Origin: Trichosporon coremiiforme
Taxonomy: Eukaryota > Basidiomycota > Tremellomycetes > Trichosporonales > Trichosporonaceae
Direction of reading: 5' to 3'
Assembly: GCA_039545355.1 (NCBI GenBank)
Contig: BCJJ01000022.1
Coordinates: 124,001-188,000 of the forward strand
DNA length: 64,000 nucleotides
The notes beneath the pieces were generated by a model, which worked only from the letters and a program-made list of their open reading frames with translations, was not told the origin of the DNA and did not search any database. Of this stretch, positions 32,137-42,832 are shown in pieces. Numbering within the stretch: the stretch's first letter is position 1; each line of letters opens with the position of its first letter. The translations under genes were made by a program, and so were the position numbers.

Positions 32137-33724
32137 ATGTCCGAGTCACCAAAGGAAGTGCGCCTCGACGGCTTGCAGAAGGACAAGGTACAGGGTCTGC
32201 CGCCTTGTGGATACTAGTGAGTAGACACAGCTGTGGCTTGCGCGAGGGTAAGCTGACAGGCAGCATCCGCGACTTCATCACGGAGGAAGAGGAGGAGCAC
32301 CTGTTGAGGAAGGTGAGTTTCGGCTTCTCCTCCTCCACAGCATCTTAGTCGAAGAACGTCTCGAGAGATAAAGAGCCTCTAACTCTACGTCTGTTAAGCG
32401 CGACGGGCGGACTGGCTTCACTGGGCCATGCCGCCTCGCCTACCTTACATGACCATATGGTCTTCCTCCCCTCCCGTCCTTCCCCACGAGAGCAAAGGGA
32501 GTCACTTTCCTCTCCTTGCCAGGCTTGGACTCCATTATTTGTCAAAAGCTTTGCGATTGCCTTCATGACGTAGAGCTAACATACAGATCAGCGAGACGCC
32601 GCAACCGAAATGGAAGACGGTCGGGAGCGGGCGACGGTGAGCTTGGCCATTGATACCTTCAGCTGACAGCCAGATTGCAGTATTGGGGTGCGTCCTTCTC
32701 TACACAGCTTAACCTGCAGGCTTGCTGAGCTGATGTCCAGGTGGAACCCTCAGTAAGAACGGTGTGCTGCTTCCTGAACCTATGCCGGAGTGGTTGAACT
32801 CGTGAGTTCAGATGCCCGTGCCGCCTGAGACGGGCGATGCGACGGACCCTGTGTGGGAGGAAGACGCCCAAGAAGCGCCCAAAGCTACACCAATTCCAGA
32901 GTTAAGCTGACTCCAGACGCGGCATCACGGAACGTATCGACTCGTTACTCGACGACGCGGCGGGATTGAACGGTGGAGAACACGCGCTTGGTATCAACCA
33001 GGTCCTAATTAACGAGTACGAGCCGGGACAGGGGATTGCTGTGAGTACCGTTCTGATTTGTCTTCCTCAACATCTTCACCACTATTCGACCCCCTTGCAC
33101 CCTGATTCGCACGCCAATCTGAATACTTTGCACCATAGCGACAGCTAATCTCAGCCACACGAGGATGGCCCTGCCTTCTCCCTCCTAGTGACGACGCTGT
33201 CGCTCGGCTCGGCCACCGTCCTCGACCTGCACCACTACGTTCGCCCCGATGCTCCGTCACCACCCATGATTGCTGTTGCGACCGAGGACAATGAGAGCGG
33301 TCGCGCCATAGCTGCCGTTCCGTTGGGCCACGTGCTCCTCGAGCGCCGGAGTCTGTTCGTGCTGTCGGGGGCCCTGTACCAGAGCCATCTGCACGGCATC
33401 GCCGCACGGAAGGAGGACTGGGTGCGCGCGCCGCATACCGAGCCCCCGTCCGACTCCAAATCGACCAACGAGACTAACAGAGCAAAGGAAGAGGCCGAAA
33501 AAGATGAGGAAAGGGAAGGAGCTGCTGGCGAGACGCAGCCCGGTGCCCCCGTCGTCATCGCGAATTCGGACCTGCTCAGCCCGATATCGAAGGCGCTTGC
33601 TTCCAGTCCGGAGGGTCTCAAGTACGAACGCGAGACGAGGGTCAGCCTCACGTTCCGGCACGCGAAGAAGGTGCTCAAGGGCGGCAAATTCAGCATGCTG
33701 GGCGGCGCGCTGAGGAGGACGTAA
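32137..33724 (+). CDS. ALKBH6: ALKBH6-type 2-oxoglutarate/Fe(II) dioxygenase
   Basis: An AlkB-family dioxygenase; ALKBH6 homologues are linked to nucleic-acid alkylation repair, with the precise substrate unsettled. Spliced reading: MSESPKEVRLDGLQKDKVQG, GYYIRDFITEEEEEHLLRK, ISETPQPKWKTVGSGRRLQY, WGGTLSKNGVLLPEPMPEWL, then LINEYEPGQGI joined to PHEDGPAFSLLVTTLSLGSA. HxD is His-Glu-Asp in PHEDGP, the distal His is in SHLHGIAA, and the 2-oxoglutarate-binding Arg is in TRVSLTFRHAKK. These line up with human ALKBH6, which is about the same length apart from an added Glu/Lys/Ser-rich loop at about 33420-33550. A 14-nt microexon (32674-32687) supplies the LQYWG residues. At least six introns are present, one over 100 nt before PHEDGP. 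Confidence 0.88.
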
Positions 33725-36680
33725 AGCATGCATGTGCTTCACAAAGCAAAACCGCTCTGGAGGATTAGGCAGGCTGACAGGAGAGACTGACGATCGAGGC
33801 ATGCTCAAGCTCACTGTAGTATGTTGATCACTGGTAGAAGTATTCTCCGGACTGATAACCAGGTCGAAGCTCGTCACTTCAGCCGTCGGAGGCGAGCAAG
33901 GTCCAGCGTGGGACGTGAGTAGCCTGTAGTGACCTATGATCGATCACTTAGACGTCTCAGACTACGACCACACCAGGTTGGTCGATCACCCCGCTCACTT
34001 ACAGAAGGTAGCCGGGGTGACATACCTGGGCACGCACTAGCAGCATAGCCGCGGAGTCGAGTCCGGCTTGGCTTTCACCTCCTGTCTCGACATTCCATCG
34101 ATGGCCATTCCCGGCTAATATCACTGATTTTCCGAAGTTACGCCAGCGTGCCGTGAACGAACCTCGTTGAAGCAAATGATCACTGTCGTTGGTTCGGTTC
34201 TGGGTGTCGAGACGGATCACCCCCTCCCATAACTTCGGACTCCCAGGATCGTGTTCTGGTACATGGTCTCTTCGCTCTCGTCAGTTCTCGGTTATCGGAT
34301 TCGAGAGAAGTTCAGCGTGTGAACCTCGATCTTCTGTCGACAGCGAGGCGGATCTACCAGAACCTGGGTGTAGGTGTGGGATCTCCCCACGGTCGCACTC
34401 TGCTCACTTCGGGCGCCGGTAGTTTCACGGCAAGTGTTGGTGGCAGCTGGTGTTGAGGTATGGAGAGCGGAGCAGAGTCCGTGGAGCACGCGGAGCACCT
34501 CCGAATGACCCAGCCTACATTCGGAGACGACCGTCGGAGGGGGATTGGTGGCATCGCATGGACGTGTGGTCGCACGTGAGATCCGATCTGTGCCGTCTTA
34601 TTGTTCCAGCCCTCAAGTTGCAATGTACATGTCCTGTCTGTATGTCTGTACGCGTGACGGGCCTCTGATTCTGATCTCTGAGTCAGACACCGTGGCATGC
34701 GAGAGTCGCCAGCAGGTCCGTGAGTCTGTCAAGTTCCCACTCGACTACGGCCCGTACGGCCCATTATCCCATGCCACGCAGCCCATAGGAGATAGTGACT
34801 GAGTGATGGGTGATGACGATGAACACGAGTTGTGATGGGTGGCAAACTGCATGGCTGCCTGGGAGCTCGCCGCAGCGCTGCGACGCGCCATCGACCTGCG
34901 ATGACCTACGAGTTGGTTCCAGTGTCTGACAAGTCCGGTATGCTGTGCCGGGCGCACGAGGTTGCATACCTCGATATCGGTGTCCAATGTCTGGACCAAG
35001 GTCCATGGCACCATGTGCTCCATGCGCGCCATGAGGTGCGGATCGGCTAGAATACGCCCCGGGCCCCGCTCGAGCTGAGTGGGAGTGACTAAGCTGTATC
35101 AGTGCGGAACACTGGTACACTGGGTCGGCGATTCGGCGGGCAGTCGGGCAGCGTCGGGCAGCGTCGGGCAGCGTCGGGCAGCTAGACAGCCTGGCGCCAA
35201 GCGGCCAAGCGGGTGACTAGGCAGCCATGAGCGAGACAAGCCAATCAGCGGTCGGGACCGCGAGACCGCTCTGAGGAAAGACCGCACCCCACACATGCGC
35301 ACAGATGCAGCGCGCAGCGTAGAGAATGGGGGAGGGTGACACGACTCGTCTGGACGTCTGTGCGCGCTGACGGGGCCGGGGAACGCACGGCACTCTGAAA
35401 CATCTGTCACAGAGTGCAAGGCAAATCCCACGCACTCTCACCCCTTCGATCCCTGCCGTTTGCCGGGCTACCATTGTGCCGGGTACCGGATGGTACCTTG
35501 ACATCACTGTGGAGCGGCTTCCAAGCTCTCGGAGGTCTTCAGGACGAAGTGGAGTGCGGGAACCCTCGCCGCCACGTGCAGTTGTAGCCTACAGTTGCTG
35601 AAAGGGGGGTGGCTGCTGCGTCGAGAAGCAGGGCTGGACTTAGGATCCTAGGACCGATGATGGTGACCGACGTTGGAAGGAGTGGACCACAGGGCGGAGG
35701 GAAATTACCCGATCGATCGACGCGACAGGCGGACAGGAGCAGGATCGCGCAGGAGCGTGCCGGACCAAGGCCCCAGACCCGTCTCAGTCAGTGGGCCAGA
35801 CCTCTTCTAGCGCCGGGCGCCAGGCGTGCCTCGTACCCCCCCTGGGCTGGTATTAGCTTGCGCCTTGGCGCTCCTCCTGGACCTCATCAGTGGTTGTCGA
35901 GCCGCAAGCCGCAAGCCATAGGGTCCAGACACGACGCTCACGGGCTCACCGGCGCTCACCACTGGCTGGTACTGGCTGCTGCAGAGAGGGTGACGTAAAT
36001 ACCGTGGTCGTGGTCACCACCTTCACCACTCATCGCTCCCTGGCGACGGCGACGACCTGAACTGCTCCTGCTCCCACCCACTCTGACCTACTCCCACACG
36101 AGACCGATCTCGCATCTTGCCCACACGAACCACTCGCACGCACGCACGCACGCACCTCACGCACCACACGACCGGGCAGGAACGCACCGCCTGAATTGCT
36201 GATTCACCCCGTACCACAGTACCGCCCACCGACAACAACAGCGTCGCCAGCTCTTGTCACCTGTCGCCCGCTCGACCGCTCCTCGCCCCCCTGACCAAAC
36301 TGGGGACTGAGGGATCTCCTGATCTCATCTCGTCCAGGTCGAGTCCTGATTCCGGTTTCGGAACCATAATCTCTGACAGCGCTGTGCCGCAGCCGCGTTC
36401 CACACCCCCCATCACCCAGCACTACAGCACCCAGTGCAAGCCGACCCCGAGCCGTCTGTTCCCATTCATTCATTATTAACGCGCCGCATCATCATCGTCT
36501 CAACGTCACAACCTCCTCATTCCTCATCATCATATCGTTGCTGGTCTCTGATCTGATCAAACCAGCCCTCCCCATCACCCCACGACGAGACCGACTCGCT
36601 CTCGCCCCCCTCGACTCCGACTTGCGCTCGTCGCTGCTCTCCTCGCCGTCGCCGTCTTCACCCTCACCACGCTTGTCGAC
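33725..36680. other. Long gene-poor gap before the alginate-lyase-like gene
   Basis: Nearly 3 kb without a supported gene, the largest gap in the window. Contents seen: a direct repeat of a 10-base unit (gcagcgtcgg) four times at about 35141-35180; a (cgca)n run near 36137-36153; and a pyrimidine-rich segment from about 36000 to 36680 that probably includes the promoter and 5' leader of the next gene. Frames of 70-130 codons are scattered on both strands without motifs. Confidence 0.5.
35141..35180. repeat. Short tandem repeat, 10-base unit
   Basis: Four direct copies of a gcagcgtcgg unit (the first shifted by variation gcagtcgg) lie in a gene-free stretch. No function is evident. Confidence 0.7.
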
Positions 36681-38607
36681 ATGCCGTCCTTCAGCGCGCT
36701 CAAGAACAAGCTGCAGGGCGTGCTTTCGGACGAGAAGGCCCCTCCCCCTGTCCCCGGCAACAAGCCCGTGAACAACGCCCCCGGTACCCCCATGGCGGAC
36801 GACGACTGCGAGTGTCCCCCTTCCGGAGGCGGCAGCAGCAAGGTCCTCGGTGTCCCCAAGTACCCCGATCTGCCGCTGATGCCGACGTCGCACGAGCCTC
36901 TCAACAACAAGGCCGTCGAGCGCCTCAAGGCTCTCTGCGACAAGGCGCCTAAGAGCGGCGAGACCTACACCATCACCAACTCGCCCATCACTTGCCCCGT
37001 CGGCAAGCACTATCTCTACACTCTGAAACCCTACTGGTGGGAGGTGAAGCCGGGGTGCTGGGGTAAGTCTGCGCAGGTCCTGAGCTAATTCTTCGTGACA
37101 TGTAGCTGACAATACTCAGAGCAGCGCGACGGACAGAGGAACCCTCGTGAGTTCATTTGCTCACAGTCTAGAGCTCTATAATTGTTTCCTGGGAGCTGAC
37201 GACAGTGTGTGACAAGCCGCAGGGTCAGAAGCAGCTCCAGGGCTTTGCCCAGGCGATCTACCAGATGGCCTACGGATGCAAGTACATCGGCGACCAGAGC
37301 TACAAGGATTATGCGGACAAGCTCATCAACGTCTTCTTCCTCGACCCTGACACGCGCATGGACCCCGCCGTCAAGTACGCGCAGAGCAAGCCTGGTGCTG
37401 AGCCTGACGGAAACGAGCTCTTCGTTGTTGCAGTGAGTACTTTGGAACGTCTCCCCTCCACCTCTCCCCTATCTCGGGCCGGGGTCCGGCAAGCCAAGCC
37501 GGTCCAGTCCCTTCTGGGGCGTCTGGAAGGCCTAGCCCGCATTCCACCGTGCGTTGCCGGTGCAGCAGTTACCCCTCGACAAGACAGCCCAGACCAAAGT
37601 CCAAGAACGGGCTGGACTTGTGGAACCATGCGGTGCGCATAGCTGAGCGAGCCGCGCGGGCGCTGCTAAGATCCTGCCATATGGTGGTAGCCTGGCTTGC
37701 GCTGTCTGTGCCGTCCGAGGTGACTGTGCCAAGATCCCGCAGTCCGCACAGACTCGAGTTGGCGAGCCGTGGTCCAGATCAGGTTGTCCGTCGGGCATGT
37801 CCGTCGCCACTCCTATGGTCTGCGCCACTCGAGTGCAGGTCACGTCTGGGGAGGTGGCGGGCCCCGCGAGTCGAGACTATCGCAGACACCGACACTAAGC
37901 TGGGACCTGTTCATAGTTGAGCTGACAGCCAGGACCGCTACATGATTCTCGTCTCCCAGGCGCTCCGCCAAGTGCCGTGCGAGAAGTACGACGGAGTTCT
38001 CCGCGACTGGTTCAAGCAGCACGCCGACTTCTTCATGAATAGCCCACAGGGCAAGAGCGCTGCGACGTACCCGAACAACGTCGGCATGTGGTATGCTGCT
38101 GGAGTGAGTGACCTCTTCCTGATCTTCTCATATTCCAGTTTCCGCCGCTACCAGCTTAACTGACCTCAGCTCGCTACGCACCTCGCGTACGCGGACCCCG
38201 GGCAGGCGACGACGTACGCCCGCCAGGCGATGAGCCAGCAGATGGCGCGCACGCCGTCCGAGTTCTTCGCGCACGAGCTCAAGCGTACCCGCCCGCGACA
38301 CTACGTCCTCTTCGCGCTCGAGGCTATCTTCATCCTCGCGGGCGAGATTAGCGGCGACCCCGCCCAGCCCCCGCCGCCCGAAGTGTGCCAGTGGCTCGCG
38401 AGCTTGGTGCAGTACGCGCGCTCGGTTCGCCCCGGAGCCATGGAGGCGGAGCGCGAGGCCGACAACCGTTACCAGCCCGAGATTGCTTGGTTCGACCGCC
38501 AGCTCGCGCGCTGGACGGGCAAACAGGTCTCTGACGCTGACCCCGACGGAAGCGGATGGGAGGGAGGATGGAACCAGAAGAGCAAGCTTGCTTGGCAGAT
38601 GATCTAA
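36681..38607 (+). CDS. Alginate-lyase-domain protein, no signal peptide
   Basis: Predicted fold: (alpha/alpha) toroid of the alginate lyase family. Exons 36681-37062, 37120-37146 (27 nt), 37206-37432, 37933-38103 and 38170-38607 total 414 residues in a consistent frame. Family-like landmarks are YTITNSPITCPVGKHYLYTL, KPYWWEVKPGCWGEQRDGQR, NPLCDKPQ, FAQAIYQMAYGCKYIGDQSY, VNVFFLDPDTRMDP, and NNVGMWYAAG; a central Asn-Asn-x-Gly-x-Trp-Tyr motif is usual near the active site. Basidiomycete members are often annotated as alginate lyase without proven substrate. The N-terminus (MPSFSALKNKLQGVLSDEKA) is not a signal peptide, so the product would be cytosolic unless an upstream exon is missed. The intron at 37433-37932 is 500 nt, about tenfold the local norm. 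Confidence 0.8.
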
Positions 38608-39452
38608 GCGGCGGGCGAGCAGCAAGCGACAGCGAGCTTGCGAGCTTCCTGCGCTTCCATTTCTGCCCCGCCGGATAGCTCGTCCGAACGAGCCAGTCAT
38701 CTATCGGGCCGCATGCCCAGCTCCCCAACAACCCACCGACACCAGCAGTCCAATCCCACAGACTCACCAATACCCACAAAAGTCAAACCACCGCTCCCTG
38801 CAGGCAGCAGGGGAGCATGTGCAGTCTCCGAAGCAGACCCTCGCAGTTCCGGACCTCACAGTGACATATAGGACACACATCTCATCACCCAGCTCAAGGC
38901 GACCCAGGCGCCGATCTATTGTTCCATATACGTAGTACCAAGTATACATACATAGCCCCGTGCCTATTTGCGCGCCGCCACTCTCATGCATGTGTGATTC
39001 CACGACTTCCCCCTGGTTTCTTTTGTTCTGTCGGTCCTGCCTGGCGTCGCAGAAGGGGCTCAGCGGCTCTGGTGGGTGGACGTCAAAAGTGGAGGTCCAG
39101 GTCGAGGGATGGAGCCGGTCACGTGATGCAGTATGGGGATTCTCCGAAATAGCCGAGGGTTGTGGCTGCCCTTCCGCTTCGTCTCGCGTGCGCACTCAGG
39201 GCGGGCGGGGCTCGGAGGTACGGCGGCGGCTGGAGTCAGAAAAGTCAGCGACATCTTGGTGTTGCGGTGCATCTTGTATCTAATCAACATCTAGCTTTCT
39301 TGCATCGACACCTGGCCGTCTTTTTCGCCTCGTTTTCCCGTCTCGTTCTACCCGATCTCGCGCAGTCTTTCGCTCCGGTCTACATCAGCGCTTCTCGTAG
39401 CGTCCTCCCTTTCTCCCTCAACTTTTCCCCGACCTCCACCACTTCGATCAAT
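38608..39452. other. Intergenic between alginate-lyase-like gene and PAM16
   Basis: No gene supported. The last 150 bases are C/T-rich and probably the PAM16 promoter and leader. Confidence 0.55.
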
Positions 39453-40648
39453 ATGGTGAGTCTTTGCCGCCCACCGCACACGACTGGGATGAGGATGGAA
39501 GGAGGAGCCTTTTTGCAGTGAAGGGGCATGGAAAGGAAGCTGGAAGAGAAAGGAGGCAAGACTGCGGGCTGTGCTCGGAGAGCCGGGGCTGAGCAAGCTC
39601 CGACGTCCGGTCGAGCGCTTGTCCGTTCTGCTCTTCCGTGAACGTGAAGACAGCCTCTACCGTCCCCGGGGCCCTTTGCTGTGGCAAGAGGCGGCCTGGA
39701 AACGGGCGACTGGACGATATGTGGAGGATCGAAGAGGTATCCACCGCTTGTGCTCTACCCGGTGACTAGTGAACCCCCTTTTGGATTGGCATCAGCCGGC
39801 TCAACGCCGATCTGCAGCTTCCTCCTACCACCCGGCGACTCCAGGCCTTCCCTCCACCTCCTACCTTCATCGTCGTTGCGCCCAGCTCCTCGAACGTTTG
39901 GCAAGCTAACCGCAGTCCGCCCCCCGCGCGATCGCGGAGCTCGTCACGAGCAGCATCAGGATATTCGGCAAGGCGATGGCTGCTGCCGGAAAACAAGCAG
40001 CGAGGAACGCGCGGCACAAGCCCGACGCCGTTGCTGAGGCTTCGTCTGGTGGCGGCCGCTCCCGCTCCAAGGTCACGAGCCAGCTTGGCATGAGCCTGGA
40101 GGAGGCGCACCTTATCCTCAACACGAAGAAGACGGACAACATGGAGACGATCATGGCGGTGAGTATGAGTTCAGAGCAGTGGCGTTCCTGTTGTGGCATG
40201 GGCCGGTGTCGAGCCGCTGAGCGACGCACTGAGCTTGCGGAGCCGCGGTCGCTACTTGCTGGCCAGCGTCGCCGTCCCAGCTATGCGTGCACAGAACCCA
40301 GCTGACATGCAGAACTACGAGCGCATCTTCAAGGCGAACTCGCCGCCTGAGGCGCCCAAGCCTCCCCCGGCGGTGAAGGAGGCTGTCGGCGCGGCGGCGC
40401 AGGCGGCGGCGGCCCAGGCCGCGCGCGCAGCGAAGAAGGCGCCCAAGGGCCCCACGCACTCCCACTACCTCCAGAGCAAGGTGTACCGTGCTCTTGAGAG
40501 GATAAAGGCCGAGGCTGCGTCTGAGGGCGCCGCTGTTGAGGGCGCGGCGGCCGAGGCTGCCGCCGCTGAGGGCGCTGCTGCTGAGGCGGCCGCGGAGGGA
40601 GCGGCCAAGGCCGAGGCCAAGGCTGCTGAGGGCGCGAAGAAGGACTAA
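39453..40648 (+). CDS. PAM16: Mitochondrial import motor subunit PAM16 (TIM16)
   Basis: Pam16 is a J-like protein lacking the HPD tripeptide that recruits and restrains Pam14/Pam18 at the TIM23 channel. Exons 39453-39455, 39916-40158 and 40313-40648 give 582 nt (193 residues). Coding exon 1 is only ATG; a 460-nt intron follows, then SAPRAIAELVTSSIRIFGKA and MAAAGKQAARNARHKPDAVA. The J-like domain is QLGMSLEEAHLILNTKK, then NMETIMANYERIFKANS and, after an Ala/Pro-rich insert, SHYLQSKVYRALERIKAEAA. Both the insert (about 45 residues, many Ala) and the C-terminal Glu-Gly-Ala-Ala repeats (40516-40630) make it longer than the roughly 150-residue yeast protein. Identity is firm; the low-complexity segments may be disordered. 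Confidence 0.88.
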
Positions 40649-41068
40649 GGAGCTGGAGGAAGGGGTAGAGCCACATCTAGACATGCATTGCATTCACATC
40701 TCTGCATTCTGGGAGCGGGAGTGGGAGGAGGAAGCGGTAGCCGGCATTGAGGACAGCGGACAGTCACAACTAACATGCAGGCAAGCGTCGACCACTGGGG
40801 ACCATTCGGACTTACATCGAGACGTACTCACAACAGCCTTGACGCTCAAAGAGACCAGCACAAGCCAGCGACCAACGTACCGAGAAGTCACCCCAAGGGA
40901 CCCCCACAATCCCGATGGTGGCCACCTAGGGATTGCTGTCCGAGCCGTCGCGCACATCCTAATCATCCTCAGCGTTCTCCAGACCACCCAACCTCGCTCA
41001 AACGGCGCAGTCCGCACTCTGCAAGCCATACCCACGCCGCCGGACGCGTCTCTCGTCCAAAACAGGAC
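40649..41068. other. Intergenic before tRNA-Pro copy 2
   Basis: No gene supported. The 20 bases before the tRNA (tctcgtccaaaa and a cggac/aggac word) match those before copy 1 on the opposite strand, so the duplicated block extends upstream of the gene. Confidence 0.6.
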
Positions 41069-41190
41069 GTTCTCGTGGTGTAGTGGTTATCATACTCTCT
41101 TAGGGTGATCTAACATCTTGAGCTTCGCCTCCTCGTCTCCTTTCGGGAGTCGGTTTGGGAGTGGCCCCGGGTTCAAATCCCGGCGAGGAC
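41069..41190 (+). tRNA. tRNA-Pro (AGG), intron-containing, copy 2
   Basis: The mature parts are identical to copy 1: GTTCTCG/CGAGGAC acceptor, TTAGGG anticodon loop (AGG) and CCGGG TTCAAAT CCCGG T arm. The intron (about 51 nt) begins with the same bases as copy 1 (tgatctaacatcttgagc) and then diverges. CTTTTTGG follows the 3' end as a likely Pol III terminator. Confidence 0.82.
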
Positions 41191-41595
41191 CTTTTTGGCC
41201 TGCTCTTGATGTGCGGAACGTTGAGGGGTTGTTGGGAGCGAGGCTGGACGGATGGAGACGACGATTGGAGAGGTGGAAAGGGTCGTTGGAAGGGCGAGGG
41301 GTGGTCATGTTTCGGTGTGGAGGTGGAGGTGGAGGTTCGGCGTGCCTGAATCTGACCACTGACTGTTTCCTCGATATGCCGCCCGCCCGGAGACCTCCGG
41401 CGAGCGTGCACAGGTGAAAGTCTAACGGCGTGGTCAGCAGGGCTCCCGTTGATCCTGCGGCATGACGGAGCTGCATTCGACTATCAGAACATAGAAACGA
41501 TGAGATGCGGAATACGATCATCGCTGAAGCTTCGGCGAGCATCTACTTTGGCTATGAGTTTTATTGTCGGGCACTTGGACATAGGGCACAGCTCA
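41191..41595. repeat. Flank duplicated with tRNA-Pro copy 1
   Basis: Sequence after the tRNA (ctttttggcctgct, gtgcgg, ttgttgggagcga, ggtggaggtggagg) resembles, with substitutions and indels, the flank of copy 1 read on the opposite strand (about 28290 back to 28100). The similarity fades by about 41360. No gene is supported in the rest of the stretch. Confidence 0.6.
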
Positions 41596-42027
41596 CTACC
41601 ACTGCCAGCAATGGAGGTACGGCATGGCCTTGTCGCTGGTGAAGCCGTTGTATTCGCAAGTCTCGGGCTGCATAGAGTCTTTCTGGCATTGGCCATGGAC
41701 GGTTCCGTCGCCATTTTTCTCGAACATGTTGTACGTGTTCGTGCCCTCGATTCGCCACAGGTCCATCCAAGCGGCATTCTCCTTTTGCAGATAGGCATAG
41801 CCGGACGGGAACCGGCCATCCCACTTGAAGTGTTGCAGCCCCTCGCATTGGCCGAGATCGCACCAGTTGTGCCACCCGTTGCACATGTAGTAGGTCGTCC
41901 CGTGGCTTCCCGGGGGGTAAGATATGAGGCGCTCGTAGGAGCTGATGGTGAAATCGCCGGGCCAGCCCCAGAGCCAGGCATTGACTGAGCAGGCGAAGAA
42001 AAGCAAAAGGGAGGTTGAGTACAGCAT
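41596..42027 (-). CDS. Small secreted cysteine-containing protein, 'LWGWP' family, intact copy
   Basis: 143 residues on the minus strand with a clear signal peptide (MLYSTSLLLFFACSVNA) and a mature start WLWGWPGDFTISSYERL. Cys residues lie in YYMCNGWHNWCDLGQCEG, GQCQK, TCEYNG and LHCWQW, which could make three disulfides. Aromatic residues are very frequent (many Trp and Tyr). The C-terminus reads KAMPYLHCWQW. I do not recognise a named family. The second copy at 42833-43287 shares the LWGWP start, the YLQ..(A)AWxDxWR segment, the GDGT..GxC segment and the MPxLHCxQ ending, which shows that these are the conserved features. Secretion is firm; the function is unknown. Confidence 0.75.
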   Translation of the reverse strand: MLYSTSLLLFFACSVNAWLWGWPGDFTISSYERLISYPPGSHGTTYYMCNGWHNWCDLGQCEGLQHFKWDGRFPSGYAYLQKENAAWMDLWRIEGTNTYNMFEKNGDGTVHGQCQKDSMQPETCEYNGFTSDKAMPYLHCWQW

Positions 42028-42832
42028 GGGTTGAGCGGAGGCTGTGGTGTTTTGTGGTCAGTTCATGATGTTGGCAGTAGTAGCGGCTGGGCAGCCCAGG
42101 CCGTCTCGGAAACTGCCGCCACAGTCACCACATCGACTCACAAAGTAGGTGGTGAGACCTACACGGAAGAGATACTCTAGTCAAGTGGGAGCCAGGTCTC
42201 TTTAGTACCATTCGCTGATCGGAAACAGCCACAACCGCCCACTTTGCTCCAGGTTCATCAGTGTAGGAACTACTCACTCTTGGGGCGGTAAATCACCGCG
42301 CCGGCATGAATTGCACGCCTCATCCCATTACATGGCACATGCATAGCCCTGAGCCGTCACATGTCATAGTCAATTGATAACTGTTGGTGCAGGGGGTGAG
42401 AGTGTTGTGCAGCCATTGGCGGATGACCTTGACCCGTGGCAGCGCCGCTCCGCATGGGACATTGGGAGCGACGCCGAATGTGGAGATCGGAGCTTGGCAG
42501 GCACGTCGGCGACGGAACGGCGCCGATGGTTTGCAGTGCTGCCTCCAGCGTCCAATGGGTGTGGCGACTGTCTACCGCCACATGCGACCTGGCCTGCAAA
42601 GCCGCTGGGGAGGAGATGCCAAGCACGAGCTCGATTCAGATACGGCAGCCGAGAGGTAAGCAGCGGGTGACTGGGGCCCAATCGCAAAGGATCACCATCC
42701 TGATGGCGGAGCGTCTGGTAACGGAGCCGCTTCTGCATATGTATGGCTGTCGGTCTGATTGCTTTGATTGCCAACACCGAAAACAGCAAAAAAAGCATTG
42801 CGTGCATTGATCTGAAGCGAGTTACGAGTAAC
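42028..42832. other. Intergenic between the two LWGWP family copies
   Basis: No firm gene. A minus-strand frame at 42370-42807 starts MHAMLFLLFSVLAIKA, which resembles a signal peptide, but the remaining 130 residues are Arg/Ser/His-rich with no resemblance to its neighbours and no recognisable domain. It is noted only as a weak candidate. Confidence 0.4.

Noticed and set aside
37442..37932. Open frames inside the 500-nt intron of the alginate-lyase-like gene
   Set aside because: Removing the whole interval by GT-AG restores the family reading frame exactly, and the frames inside have no similarity to anything.
42370..42807. 145-codon minus-strand frame with a signal-peptide-like start
   Set aside because: After the hydrophobic start the sequence is Arg/Ser/His-rich without Cys pattern or similarity to its LWGWP neighbours. 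It remains a weak candidate only.
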